Source: Mallotus nudiflorus | Taxonomy: Eukaryota > Streptophyta > Magnoliopsida > Malpighiales > Euphorbiaceae | Direction of reading: 5' to 3' | Length of the DNA stretch: 64,000 nucleotides | Assembly (NCBI GenBank): GCA_947683625.1 | Contig: CANTUR010000279.1 | Location: 3,008,501-3,072,500 of the forward strand | Part shown: in pieces, positions 54,570-64,000 of the stretch | How the letters are laid out: each line of letters begins with the position of its first letter | How positions within the stretch are numbered: position 1 is the first letter of the stretch | Program-made: the position numbers and the translations under genes | The notes under the pieces: generated by a model | The model's input: only the letters and a program-made list of their open reading frames with translations | What the model was told of the DNA's origin: nothing | Databases searched by the model: none

Positions 54570-56855
54570 TGTAGACGGTAGGGTTTAGTGCGCATCCAAG
54601 ATTTCAGCAACCATGACATTGTTTGGCCTTAGGGCTTTAGGGAACACACCAACCATTGTCACAAAAACATGGTGTGGAGATGATGATTTGCCACCTAGGG
54701 TAATAGCTAGGACAAATCATTTTGGTGGTACTCAATTCTCTAAAAAGAAAACTAGCACCACAACCAGGAGATTCTGGGAACAGAATACTAACTTCTTTCT
54801 GTCTTGTGTTCATTTAGAATTACTTTATGAATTGCTATTTTATTCTCTAATTACATGCAATTTTATTTAAACCCTAATTAAACATCCATTTAACCCAAAG
54901 GCAACAAGTCATAAAATTATATGAAAAAAATACATACGAAAGGCAGTGTCCCTATGTCTAAACTAAATTAATTTTATTAATTAAAGTTAGCTAATTCTAT
55001 ATATTTTATTTACAAGTAAAATGGATTAGAAAGGGGCCTACATTTTAATTGAATTAGTGATTTTAAATCTACTTGTTTTAATTAACTAAGAAAATAGGCC
55101 TATTGTCTACTAATTTTACAGAAGAAATTAGTTTATGAAGTGGAACTAAGTCTAATTTAATTTTAACTCAAATAAAAATGGAGCATAAGTTTATTTATTT
55201 TAAAAGAAATAAAATTAATGAGCTGAGCTAAATCTAAATTAATTTTAATTAACTAGAAATGGGCCTAAGGTCTAATTAATTTTTTAAAAAAGAAATAAAA
55301 TACATTAGTGGGCTAAAGTCTAAGTTAATTTTATTAATTAAAAGTGGGCCTAAATTAATTAAAATCTAAAAACCATTTTTAAGCATATTTATTAAATGAG
55401 TTTGATCCTAACATGGACTTGAGGTCCAAAGAGAATAAAAACATAAAAAACAAGTCCAATCCAATAAACATACTAAAAAAATAAATCAAAACAATAATTT
55501 TACAAGATTTTTCTAATAAACCCTAACTTAATTTCATACAACCCTAAAATTAGTCTATTGCCATCATTAATTTTAATTGAATTTTACCAAATTAAGCCTA
55601 GATTACTAATCAATTTTTAGTGCAGAGAATTAAAATTCTACTAATTTTCCTTTATTGGGGCTATTACAAACTATAGTGCAGAAAATTAAATTAAATTAAT
55701 TACAACCCAATAAAAACCATAAAGAAAATATTGTAGAAGATAATAAATAATAAATCCTAAATTCTATGGGGATTTCATAAAACTCAGTTCATGGCATCCC
55801 ACAGATACTTCAATACTGCCAGAATCTCACATCACCAACCTCACATCTAGAGCACCACAGAACACCAATTAAAAAATAATAATCAGTAATTAATCAATAA
55901 AAAAAGTAAAGAAATCAAATCAAAATTAAAAAAAGAAAAAAGAGAAGCAGATGCTATGCAAATGTTGTTTGAATGCCCTTCAGATTGGGATTGTCACCAT
56001 TTTGAGATTGACTCTGTTGTTTTTTTCTTGATTCTCTGGACTTTAAAAGCAAAGAATGTATTTTTTATTAATTTAACACATGTAGTAGAAGGTCTATATT
56101 TTTCAATTCACTCCTTTTTTGCAGTAGCTAATTAGGGTTTATATTCTTTTTGATTTTTTTTTTGCAGCTTTTTTCTAGGCTTTTTTTGCAGCTCTTTTTT
56201 TCATCCCCTTTTCACAAACTCTATCTCTCTACTTTTAAAGCCTAGCCTAGCAACCCCAGCTCCTGTGATCATGCAGGAAAGTTGCGTGATAGTTGGGAGT
56301 GAGATCTAGAGTCTCTCAGTAGTTTGCATTTTATTTTTTAAATTTTCAAAATCAAGATAATGAGATGATGAGTGATAGGGTTCTGAAAAAATCAAAGACT
56401 CACACATAAGGACACGTGGTGTCCTGGACTAATGAAAAAATTGAAAAAATGATGAAAAAAATTAATTTTCAATGTAAAAAATCAATTTTTAGCAAAAATC
56501 GACACTCTGGAATGCCAACCGACATCCGTAATGTAGATTGGCATTGCATAATGTAGATTGGCATTGCATAATGCCGACTAGCATTACATAATGCCGATCG
56601 GCATTACACAATGACAGTCAGCATTAAATGCTGGTCGATCATTTTTTTAAATTACAAAAAAGGTCCTTGGAAGTTTTTAATTTTTGCAATCAAATCCTTA
56701 AAAAACCAAATTTGCAATTAAATCCTAAAAAATGTAGCAATTTAGTCCTTTAAATCTTGAAACTCAACACCAAAGATCAATTCTCGATTAGATTTTCATC
56801 ATAGGGGCTTTCGTCGTATGCGTACACAATTGCATCCTGAAATTGGGTGCTTACA
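54570..56855 (-). mobile_element. Solo LTR of the same Tat-type family inserted in reverse (2286 bp)
   Basis: On the minus strand it runs from TGTAAGCACCCAATTTC to GCACTAAACCCTACCGTCTACA, with perfect TG...CA ends, and is flanked by GTAAT on both sides (54565-54569 and 56856-56860). Both host LTR halves are found reversed within it. Modules recur at 56505-56640, including perfect AATGCCGATCGGCATT (56590-56605). Confidence 0.9.
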
Positions 56856-56860
56856 GTAAT

Positions 56861-57838
56861 CTAGGCTCAATTTGGTAAAATTTAATTAAATTAATGATGT
56901 CAGTAGATTAATTTTAGGGTTGCATGAAATTGAATTATGGATTCTTACAAAAATCATGTAAAAATATTATTTTGATTTATTTTTAAGATGTTTGTTGAAT
57001 CTGGCTTGTTTTTATGCTTTTATTCTCTTTGGGCCCCAAGCCCACGCTAGGGTTAACCCATTTAATAAATAGGTTTTTAATTGGATTTTTTAGTTTAATT
57101 AATTTTAAAATCAATTTAGACCCATTTAGGTTAATTTAGATTTAGGCCCATTTTTAGTTAATAAAATTAACTTAGATTTAACTCCACCCATTAATTTCAT
57201 TTCTTTTAAAATAAATAGATTAGGCTCCATTTTTTGTTTGAGTTAAAATTAAATCAGATTTAGGCCCACTTAATAAACTAATTTCTTCTTTAAAATTTGT
57301 AGACATTAGGCCCATTTCCTTAGTTAATTAAAACAAGTAGATTTAGGTTCACTAATTCAATTAAAATGTAGGCCCATTTCTAGTCCATTTTACTTGTAAA
57401 TAAAATATGTAGAATTAGCTAACTTTAATTAATAAAATTAATCTAGTTTAGACATAAGGACGCTGCCTTTTGTATACATTTTCTACATGTAATTTTATGA
57501 CTTATTGCCTTTGGGTTAAATGGATGTTTAATTAAGGTTTAAATAAAATTACATGTAATTAGTGAATAAGATAGTAATTTATAAAGTAATTCTAAATGAA
57601 CATAAGACTGAAAGAAGTTAGTATTTCGTTCCCGGAATCTCCTGGTTGTTGTGCTAGCTTTCTTTTAGAGAATTAAGTACCACCAAAATAATTTTTCTCA
57701 GTTATTACCCTGGGTGGCGACTCCTCATCTCCACGCCATGTCTTTGTGACAATGGTTAGTGTGTTCCCTAGGGCCCTAAGCCCAAGTAGTCTCACAGTTG
57801 TTAAAATCTTGGACGCGCGTTAAATCTTGCAGTCTATA
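56861..57838 (+). repeat. Tat-type 5' LTR, second half
   Basis: Continues CTAGGCTCAATTTGG from the first half and ends CTTGCAGTCTATA (TACA decayed). It contains the conserved GGGTGGCGACTCC region. Confidence 0.88.
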
Positions 57839-57839
57839 G

Positions 57840-57857
57840 TGGTGACTCCACTGGGGA
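57840..57857 (+). other. Primer binding site of the Tat-type element
   Basis: TGGTGACTCCACTGGGGA begins one base after the LTR end and resembles the TGGCGACTC-type PBS of Ogre/Tat elements, which is attributed to tRNA-Arg. This marks 53372-57838 as a 5' LTR with the element body to the right. Confidence 0.75.
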
Positions 57858-58030
57858 TAAGAGATACTGATTCTACTGGTGTTCTTTAGAATTATTGTAT
57901 TAATTATTATCTTATTCTTGCATTCATTTTGCATGTCCTTATTAAACTGATGGCATTGGTTTATGATTCCATGATTCCACTAACTTTATAGAGTTGTAAA
58001 TTGGCTAACCATCACTCTTAGCCTTAACTT
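57858..58030 (+). other. 5' leader of the Tat-type element
   Basis: Short non-coding stretch, interrupted at GGTTT by the Athila-like insertion; it presumably resumes at 63451. Confidence 0.55.
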
Positions 58031-58035
58031 GGTTT

Positions 58036-58148
58036 TCATACAATGCAAATATGCATACTTATTTAGGGTCTTTTAGTTGTTATTTTTATTTAATTTTAGT
58101 TATGATTGTGTGTTTTTAGTTATGCAAGTGTTATTTTTATTTCCAATT
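58036..58148 (+). repeat. Truncated 5' LTR of the Athila-like element
   Basis: Matches 61860-61974 from ATACAATGCAAATATGCATA through TTTCCAATTGCT, then jumps straight into integrase coding sequence. Confidence 0.9.
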
Positions 58149-58442
58149 GCTAAGCTATACAAGGATCGTACTAAGTTATGGAATGATAAGCATTTAACTA
58201 AGAAGGAATTTCACGAGGGTGAGCTTGTTCTCCTTTTTAATTCAACACTGAAGTTATTTTTGGGAAATTTGAAATCACGTTAGTCAGGTTCGTTTAAAGT
58301 TGTTAAGGTATATCCTCATGGTGCAGTGGAAATTGCTAATAATAAAGGGGAAATCTTCAAGGTTAATGGATATTGTCTGAAACCTTACTTGATCAGTGAT
58401 GCAATTGATCCAACCCAATCTATCTCTCTTTATACATCTTAA
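58149..58442 (+). pseudogene. Athila/Tat integrase C-terminal fragment
   Basis: Encodes AKLYKDRTKLWNDKHL, then FHEGELVLLFNSTLKLFLGN and LKSR, a stop (normally Trp), SGSFKVVKVYPHGAVEIANN and FKVNGYCLKPYL. This is the plant Athila/Tat integrase end (GKLRSRWSGPF.V..V.P.GAVE......FKVNGQRLK.Y). The catalytic core is deleted. Confidence 0.9.
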
Positions 58443-58809
58443 TGGAATTAAGGTACGGTCAAGCTATAGACCTTTAAATTTAGCATGGTAAGACTAAACA
58501 CATTATTTTTATTTTTATTTTTATTTTTGACACATTTTTATATTCTATGTTTTTATTTCATTTCATTTAAGTTTGCAAAATTACTTCAGGTTTCTATACT
58601 TATAAAGTTATTTTTTTTGAAATCACATTTTCTTTTTAATTTTATATCATTTCTTTTTATTTTAATTAATCTTATTTATTCACATTTCTTCATTTAGGTA
58701 TTCTTAGTTTTAGTATACATTTGGTTTATAATTAGTTTCTTTTCTCACTTTCATGCATTTATTTTACATATATTGCTTAGTTGATAAATTTGAAATTGTA
58801 TTGCACATT

Positions 58810-59000
58810 AAAAGGACTATCACGACTCGTTCCACTGTAATGAGTCATTATAGAAATAATCCATGCCAAGTCGTTACGCTAGGAATGACTCGATTCATCA
58901 TGTAGGAAAACATAATGAATCATTCCTACAGAATGACTTGATACAAATTGCATCTATGCCAACTCGACACACTGTGCTGAGTCGTCCCTTCTACATAGTT
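58810..59000 (+). repeat. Run of GACTCG/GAGTCR words
   Basis: ACGACTCGTTCC, AATGAGTCATTA, AGTCGTTACG, AATGACTCGATTCATCATG, AACTCGACAC and GAGTCGTCCC occur within 190 bp; the same vocabulary recurs in the LTR at 62095-62275. Confidence 0.75.
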
Positions 59001-59516
59001 ATGTGCATTGTACACATTCAGTTACGCACACTTGTAGCAGCCATAAATTAGCACCGTCTTATATTTTTTGTTTTTAATGTTTATTTATTTCTAATACAAT
59101 TTTAGATTTGAAAAGTTGTCTTTTTCCTAAAAATGGTCATGCCTTTTCACATCTCCACACACCTTTTCAAATCTATACCCACCTTTTCACTTACTTTTTA
59201 CACACTCTTTCACTATCACTTACACCCCTACACCTTACACCCTTATATCATTTATAAATACACCCTTTTGACCACCTAATCCCCCATCTCTTCCATTCTC
59301 AAATTTCCATACGAATTTCAACACCTCTTATTCCTTCATCTTCTTTATTCTCTCTTCCATAAACACAAAACTTTTCATTTCTTCTTTACCAAACCCTACC
59401 CGAATCTATACTTTCCCACCTTTCCTATACCATTTTCTTTACTCTATTTTTCCATTTTCATTTCTTACTCTATATGTTTCTGCACTTCTTAACTTCATTC
59501 AATCATCACTAACACC

Positions 59517-60563
59517 ATGAGAAAGACTAGATAATCCTCATCCAAGAGGCCACACATTGAAGAATCCCATCAAGAGGAGGAAGAAAATATGAGCAAGACT
59601 TATAAGGCTAAGTTTCTAATCCTTTCCCATGCAGAAGGTGCTAAGTTGACAACACTTAAGTTTAGAGAAATCTTAGGTTGTAAGTACATTCCAAACTCTC
59701 TCTTAAATAATGTGGGTATGCTTGAGGTGTTTGATCAAATGTTAACTCAATGTGGTATTAAGAAATTTGTTTCTATGCATGAGGACACCTATGTTGATTT
59801 AATTACTAAATTCTACACTACCTTGGATGTTAATGAGAACAATTCCCAAATTCTGGAATTTAGGATGGAAGGAAAGAAACACCAATTAACCTATTCTTTC
59901 ATGCACTGAGTGTTTGGTTTTAAAAAGGATGGGTTATATGATCCCATATATAACTTTAAGTTGAATGAATTTTGGACATTTTTAACTGATTTGTAAACCC
60001 CTTTTTAACCTAAAAAAGCCAAGGCAATGTTCATTAAAGATATGAAATACTAGTTGTTGCATAAGGTTCTAGCCTGTGTTGTTTTTCACAAGTATGAGTT
60101 TAATAGGGGTTTTGCACAAGAAATGCTTCTTATGTGGTGTATTCATAACAAGAAGAAAATTTGTTGGACTTATTGGATATTCAATCAATTGTTGTCTTAT
60201 GCTCTACTTAAGGAGTCACCCTTAACACATGGACATGTGATCATAATAGTAGTTAAGGATTTGAATATTAATCTTAATAGTTATACTCGCAAGGTTGAAT
60301 GCTCTTATTTTACTAACCATGCTTTTGTGAGAGGGGAAATCGTTGATGCAGGTTTTTGATTTATTCCCACCCAATCACATTCTTGTTGGCATGGACTTGC
60401 TAGATCATCCCGAGTTAAGGAGCCTCCAATCACTTCTGAATATCACACAGAAAGTGATTCTGAAGAAGAACTTCCTCGATATCAACCATTTGGAGATGTT
60501 CCTTTGCTAACCTATCCTCTTCAAAGTGCACTGTGCTCTTCACATGATCACCCTCCTATTTAG
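59517..60563 (+). pseudogene. Athila-type ORF (env-like/ORF1 family) remnant
   Basis: ATG at 59517 opens MRKTR with a stop right after, then SSSKRPHIEESHQEEEE. A clean stretch from 59589 reads FREILGCKYIPNSLLNNVGM, FDQMLTQCGIKKFV and HEDTYVDLITKFYTTLDVN, similar in pattern to Athila ORF proteins (..P.RY.....L..LG....V...L...GW..F......Y..L..EFL.S). Later pieces (60054-60359) and an acidic ESDSEEELPRYQPF tail follow, with several stops. A TATA-like TTATAAATACACC lies at about 59253. Function unproven in the family. Confidence 0.6.
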
Positions 60564-60797
60564 GATTAAATTCTGAAAAATCAAATTTCCATGCAAGTGC
60601 AATTGAATGAGATGAGTTTCACAAAAAAAAATAATTGGTTTGTCATCAATGGAAAATGGAGTACAAGTTGCACCAATACTTTGCTCAATTCGGATAATCA
60701 ATTGAGTCTCCGCCTACCTACTCCAATTGATGACTTGGGGAGTATTTCTATCCTTTCCCTTACTTTCTTTTTTTTTTTACATTAAGGATAATGCATG

Positions 60798-60820
60798 CTT
60801 TTAAGTGTGGGGGAAGGGAT
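60798..60820 (+). other. Central polypurine-like tract
   Basis: TTAAGTGTGGGGGAAGGGAT, the same word type as the terminal PPT, about 1 kb upstream of the LTR. Confidence 0.55.
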
Positions 60821-61840
60821 ATTAGTTTTAATATTAGTAATATATATTAGGGTGTTATTTATGTTTGTGTTTGTGTGTTTGTGCTATATTTTTGTGTATT
60901 TGCATTAATTTTGTTATTCATTTTGCTCCTATATTTAATAAGTAGCCATCCTTAATAGTCTTTTTAATTTTGATGAAGTCAATATGTTTTTTTAATAATG
61001 AATTTCTTATTGCTCAATTGGTAGAAGTTTAAGTTTCATGAAGTATAAGTAGTAAGTTTATGTTTTTATCTCTTTTTATTATTTTTAAAGTTTAAAGAAT
61101 GCATTAGTCAACTTGCTAACTATGCTTAAGGCTAGGTAGTAATGATTTAAGCTTAGGTTTTCTAGAGACTTAGGTAATCTTAGGGAAACTATAGCCATAA
61201 TACATATAAAAGTTTCTTTTCAATAATGGATGAAGACTTAAAAAAAAAAGAAAAAGAAAAAAAATAAAATAATAAAGAATGCTTGTGATGTGATGCATCT
61301 TGAGTAAGTTATGTACAAATGAGTATGCTCCTTAGTTGTATTCATTCGGAAAGGGATGTATAATGTCACAAATAGATGGATCTTGAGTAAGTTGTGTGCA
61401 TTTGTGTTTGCTCCTCATTTGCATTCATTCAAAAAAGGAACACCTAGTAAGTATGCTTATGAATAAAAATGTCTAAAAAAAAGCCATGAGAAAAGTATGT
61501 TGATATGTGTGCTTAACATTGTCTCAAGGTTGCTTTTGCCTCTAAAATTCCTAAGTTTGAAGCATGACTATTTTGGTTAAGTAGCTTGGTTAGAACTTTG
61601 ACTTTGCATTTTTGATTTTATTCTTAGTAGATTAAGATAAATTGGTAAACATGTTGCCTATGCTATAAGACTTATTTATTCTATTAATGTTGAGCATTGA
61701 AAATTCACTTATCGAATTATCCTTTTCTAACTTCATTCATGATTAAAATGACTTGATAAGGAGGCTACGTTTATTATGCAGTAAATGAAAATTTTTTTAA
61801 ATTTTTCATATTTGATCATACTTGCTTAAGGGCAAGCAAG
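60821..61840 (+). other. Non-coding 3' internal region of the Athila-like element
   Basis: About 1 kb without a supportable frame. Two copies of a ~75-bp phrase (GATGYATCTTGAGTAAGTTRT, later TTCATTCRRAAA) lie at about 61290 and 61375. Confidence 0.5.
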
Positions 61841-61859
61841 GTCTAAGTGTGGAGGAGTT
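61841..61859 (+). other. Polypurine tract of the Athila-like element
   Basis: AAGTGTGGAGGAGTT immediately precedes the LTR start TGATACAATG, the usual Athila arrangement. Confidence 0.8.
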
Positions 61860-63445
61860 TGATACAATGCAAATATGCATACTTATTTAGGGTATTTTAG
61901 TAGTTATACTTATTTGATTTTAGTTATGATTATATGTTTTTAGTTATGCAAGTGTTTTTTTATTTCCAATTGCTTTCTAAGTTTGTTTGTATGTTTTATC
62001 TATGTTTTTAGGTCTAATTGGTTCATGGAAAATACCTTGGAATGATTTAATGAAATGTGAAGTTTGGAAAGCAAGGGGAAGTCAATTCAAGTTCGTGCCG
62101 AGTCGTTATCAGTGGATTGAGTCGTCACAGAGACCCTTCGTGCAAAGTCATCACCAATGGATCGAGTCATGATTGAGAGTTTGCCTTGTTGAGAATTAAG
62201 TCATGCTGAGTCATCACTACGTTCCAACTCATAACAGAGACTGTCGATGCCGACTCATGACTTGGTGCCAAGTCAGTCCAAGAAGGCCATCATTTTACAA
62301 CTTTATGAAATTTTTGTATTTTGGTTATAATTTCCTCTACAAACATCCAATTGAGGTGATTTAAGTTTTGTTAGAAAGATAACTCATAGATTTAGAACTT
62401 TCATGAAGGGACTTTTTGAAGATAATGTCATTTAGATGGATAAAAATTCCCTTTAGGTTACTATATTTGCATGGGGTTGTGATCCTTCATGTCAAAGGGT
62501 GCCTTTCCAATTGTAACTTCTTGTAACTACCTTTAAGGTCTATATATACATCATTTGTGACCTGTAAAAAAGGGAGTTCATATGGAGATATGGATGATTG
62601 AAAAAGATTACTTAGATTAATAGAAAATTACAACTTAGTTTTTTATTTTGGAGTTCATTTTTAGAAGGCAAAGCCAACTAAGAAGAAAAGAAGATCAATT
62701 TGGCCAACCAATGTTAGAAGATATTTAAAGAGTTTTATTAACTCAATATTTTCTTTTCTATATTATATTTGATTATCTTTTCATTGAATTAACCATGTAT
62801 ATTGGCTAAGTCTTTGAAGAAATTGCAATGATTGATTGAATAAGGATTATACATTTCTAACTTAGTCTAGTGATTTGATTTCAATTAGTGAAAATTTGTG
62901 TTATGTATGCTTGATCACCATATATAACTTGTGAATTGAATTATTTTTAATGAGAGTTGAAGTAATTTGGTGGAAGAATATTTGAAGTCAGTTAAGAATT
63001 GAATATTACTTGGGGATAAGGAATTCATCTTAAGGGAAGAAGCATTAGTGTTATATGTTATTGGTTTTCTTTTATTTCTACATGTTCATGAGAATGAGTG
63101 TAGTTATCATAAGAAAATATCTTTACTTGACAATGAGAATTGCATTTAAAGACTTTAGACTAATTTCCAATCAATATATATAAGAATATTTACTTAATCC
63201 TTATTTGACTAACATTGTAATTCTCCTTTATATTCTTTATTAAGAACTTGAAGTAGTAATTAAAATAGTTAGTATTAGAGTAGTTATTGTTTTTAAATTC
63301 TTATTATCATTTTGATTTTACTTTGCCTATCCATCTAATTATCTACTTGTTAATACAAGGTCGTTCCAAATTCCCGAGTGTTCGACACCCTACTTGCTTT
63401 ATACTAAGTCTTAGAGACTAAGGTATTACAATTTGACCCGCTTCA
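61860..63445 (+). repeat. 3' LTR of the Athila-like element (1586 bp)
   Basis: Starts TGATACAATGCAAATATGC, ends TTGACCCGCTTCA, then GGTTT. It contains GAGTCGT-type words at 62095-62275. The end was chosen because it gives TG...CA and a matching 5-bp duplication; GGTATTACA (63430) is the alternative. Confidence 0.78.
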
Positions 63446-63450
63446 GGTTT

Positions 63451-64000
63451 AAGAGAGATTACTGAGATTATCTGACCAGCTTTTATAACCCATGTCATAA
63501 ATGTGGGTAATCTTCTCTTTAGTTTGCAAAGGATGCTAGGCCCCTTTGACCTTGGCCTATAACTCAAGTCTTAAAGGAGAGCATCTTACTAAAGGAACCT
63601 TGACTTTTCACTGGACCCTAACCACATATAATGGCTTAGTAACTTCCCCTAGGATTTACCCAAATTGCTTGTGTATGTTGCCATAAGGTATTTCTATCTA
63701 TAAAAGCCCAAACCCATACTTTTAGAGCCCACTTAGGCTAATGAAGATTGGGCTAGACCTTTATACCTAGAAATGTTATTTCTATGCTTATACTGCTTTA
63801 AGAGAGATATGGTAAGCACATTGGTTCTTGATATCCCTTGTTAATATTAAGGCCAAGATAAAAAATCCTAGGAAAATAAACTTGCCAATGAATACGTGTG
63901 TGGGAGGAATAAGGTTGGAAGGATGAATGTTGTACACTTAATTGATATTTGCTATTTGCTACTTGTTGCATAGCACGTGCATCATGCATACATGCATTTC
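63451..64000 (+). other. Continuation of the Tat-type element body
   Basis: Inferred from position after the GGTTT duplication. It contains TATCTATAAAAGCCCAAACCC (63697) but no conserved coding sequence within the window. Confidence 0.4.

Larger units (their letters stand above)
58036..63445 (+). mobile_element. Athila-like Ty3/gypsy element with large internal deletion
   Basis: GGTTT flanks it at 58031-58035 and 63446-63450. It consists of 113 bp of 5' LTR, the end of integrase (58149-58400), a long spacer, an Athila-type ORF remnant (59517-60563), a central PPT-like tract, non-coding sequence, a PPT and a complete 3' LTR (61860-63445). The PBS, gag and most of pol are gone. Confidence 0.82.

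Noticed and set aside
63426..63430. LTR end at GGTATTACA for the Athila-like element
   Set aside because: The following ATTTG does not match the left flank, whereas an end at 63445 gives a GGTTT match on both sides; kept as the alternative.
1..64000. A new multi-gene defence, biosynthetic or other operon-like system
   Set aside because: Only one host gene is supportable; all other coding signals are transposon remnants.

Overview
This is a TE-dense, AT-rich stretch of a flowering-plant (probably eudicot) nuclear genome. The evidence is one intron-rich host gene with GT-AG introns, plant LTR-retrotransposon lineages (Sirevirus/copia, Tat/Retand-like and Athila-like Ty3/gypsy), PIF/Harbinger and hAT transposase remnants, LINE/RNase H remnants and many MITE-like foldbacks. 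I see no bacterial, organellar or viral genes, no CRISPR array, and no rRNA or tRNA gene I can support. The species cannot be named from the sequence alone.

Left block (1-14.8 kb), nested retrotransposons. 1-4240 is the 3' end of a Ty3/gypsy element resembling Retand/Tat: a broken antisense exon structure, a 104-bp tandem array, then a ~2-kb LTR. It sits inside the 3' LTR of a minus-strand, decayed Sirevirus-type copia element (4241-12591), which has a 1.38-kb 5' LTR (10965-12346), PBS, gag zinc knuckle, protease, integrase, RT and RNase H remnants, and PPT. Gypsy LTR fragments follow at 13.6-14.8 kb.

14.8-18.3 kb holds T-rich repeats and AT-rich foldbacks.

Host gene (18468-36082, plus strand). 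Eleven exons join into a 537-codon reading frame for a METTL25/METTL25B(RRNAD1)-like SAM-dependent methyltransferase. The SAM-binding motif I is split by a 7.3-kb intron filled with an inverted pair of LTR-like sequences, a (GGT)n tract and a LINE fragment. A 190-bp AT-rich foldback lies about 190 bp upstream of the start codon, and a TATA box about 70-80 bp upstream of it. MITE-like elements occupy intron 8.

Middle (36-48.5 kb): a decayed hAT transposase (minus), a second T-rich repeat, a 1.26-kb long-TIR element, and a PIF/Harbinger element whose transposase is broken by an internal inversion.

Right block (48.5-64 kb), a second nest: a solo Tat-type LTR with a 5-bp duplication (48491-50364); an RNase H-domain remnant; a copia-type 5' LTR with PBS (51388-52870); inside that element's leader, a Tat-type 5' LTR with PBS (53372-57857) that is itself split by an oppositely oriented LTR of the same family (54570-56855, duplication GTAAT); and in the Tat interior an Athila-like element (58036-63445, duplication GGTTT) that has lost most of its 5' LTR, gag and pol.

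The most unusual recurring signal is that LTRs of at least three families carry runs of short, family-specific palindromic modules. The window is best read as one functional gene surrounded and invaded by successive layers of retrotransposons. All coding claims are from reading conserved motifs by eye; no database search was possible.
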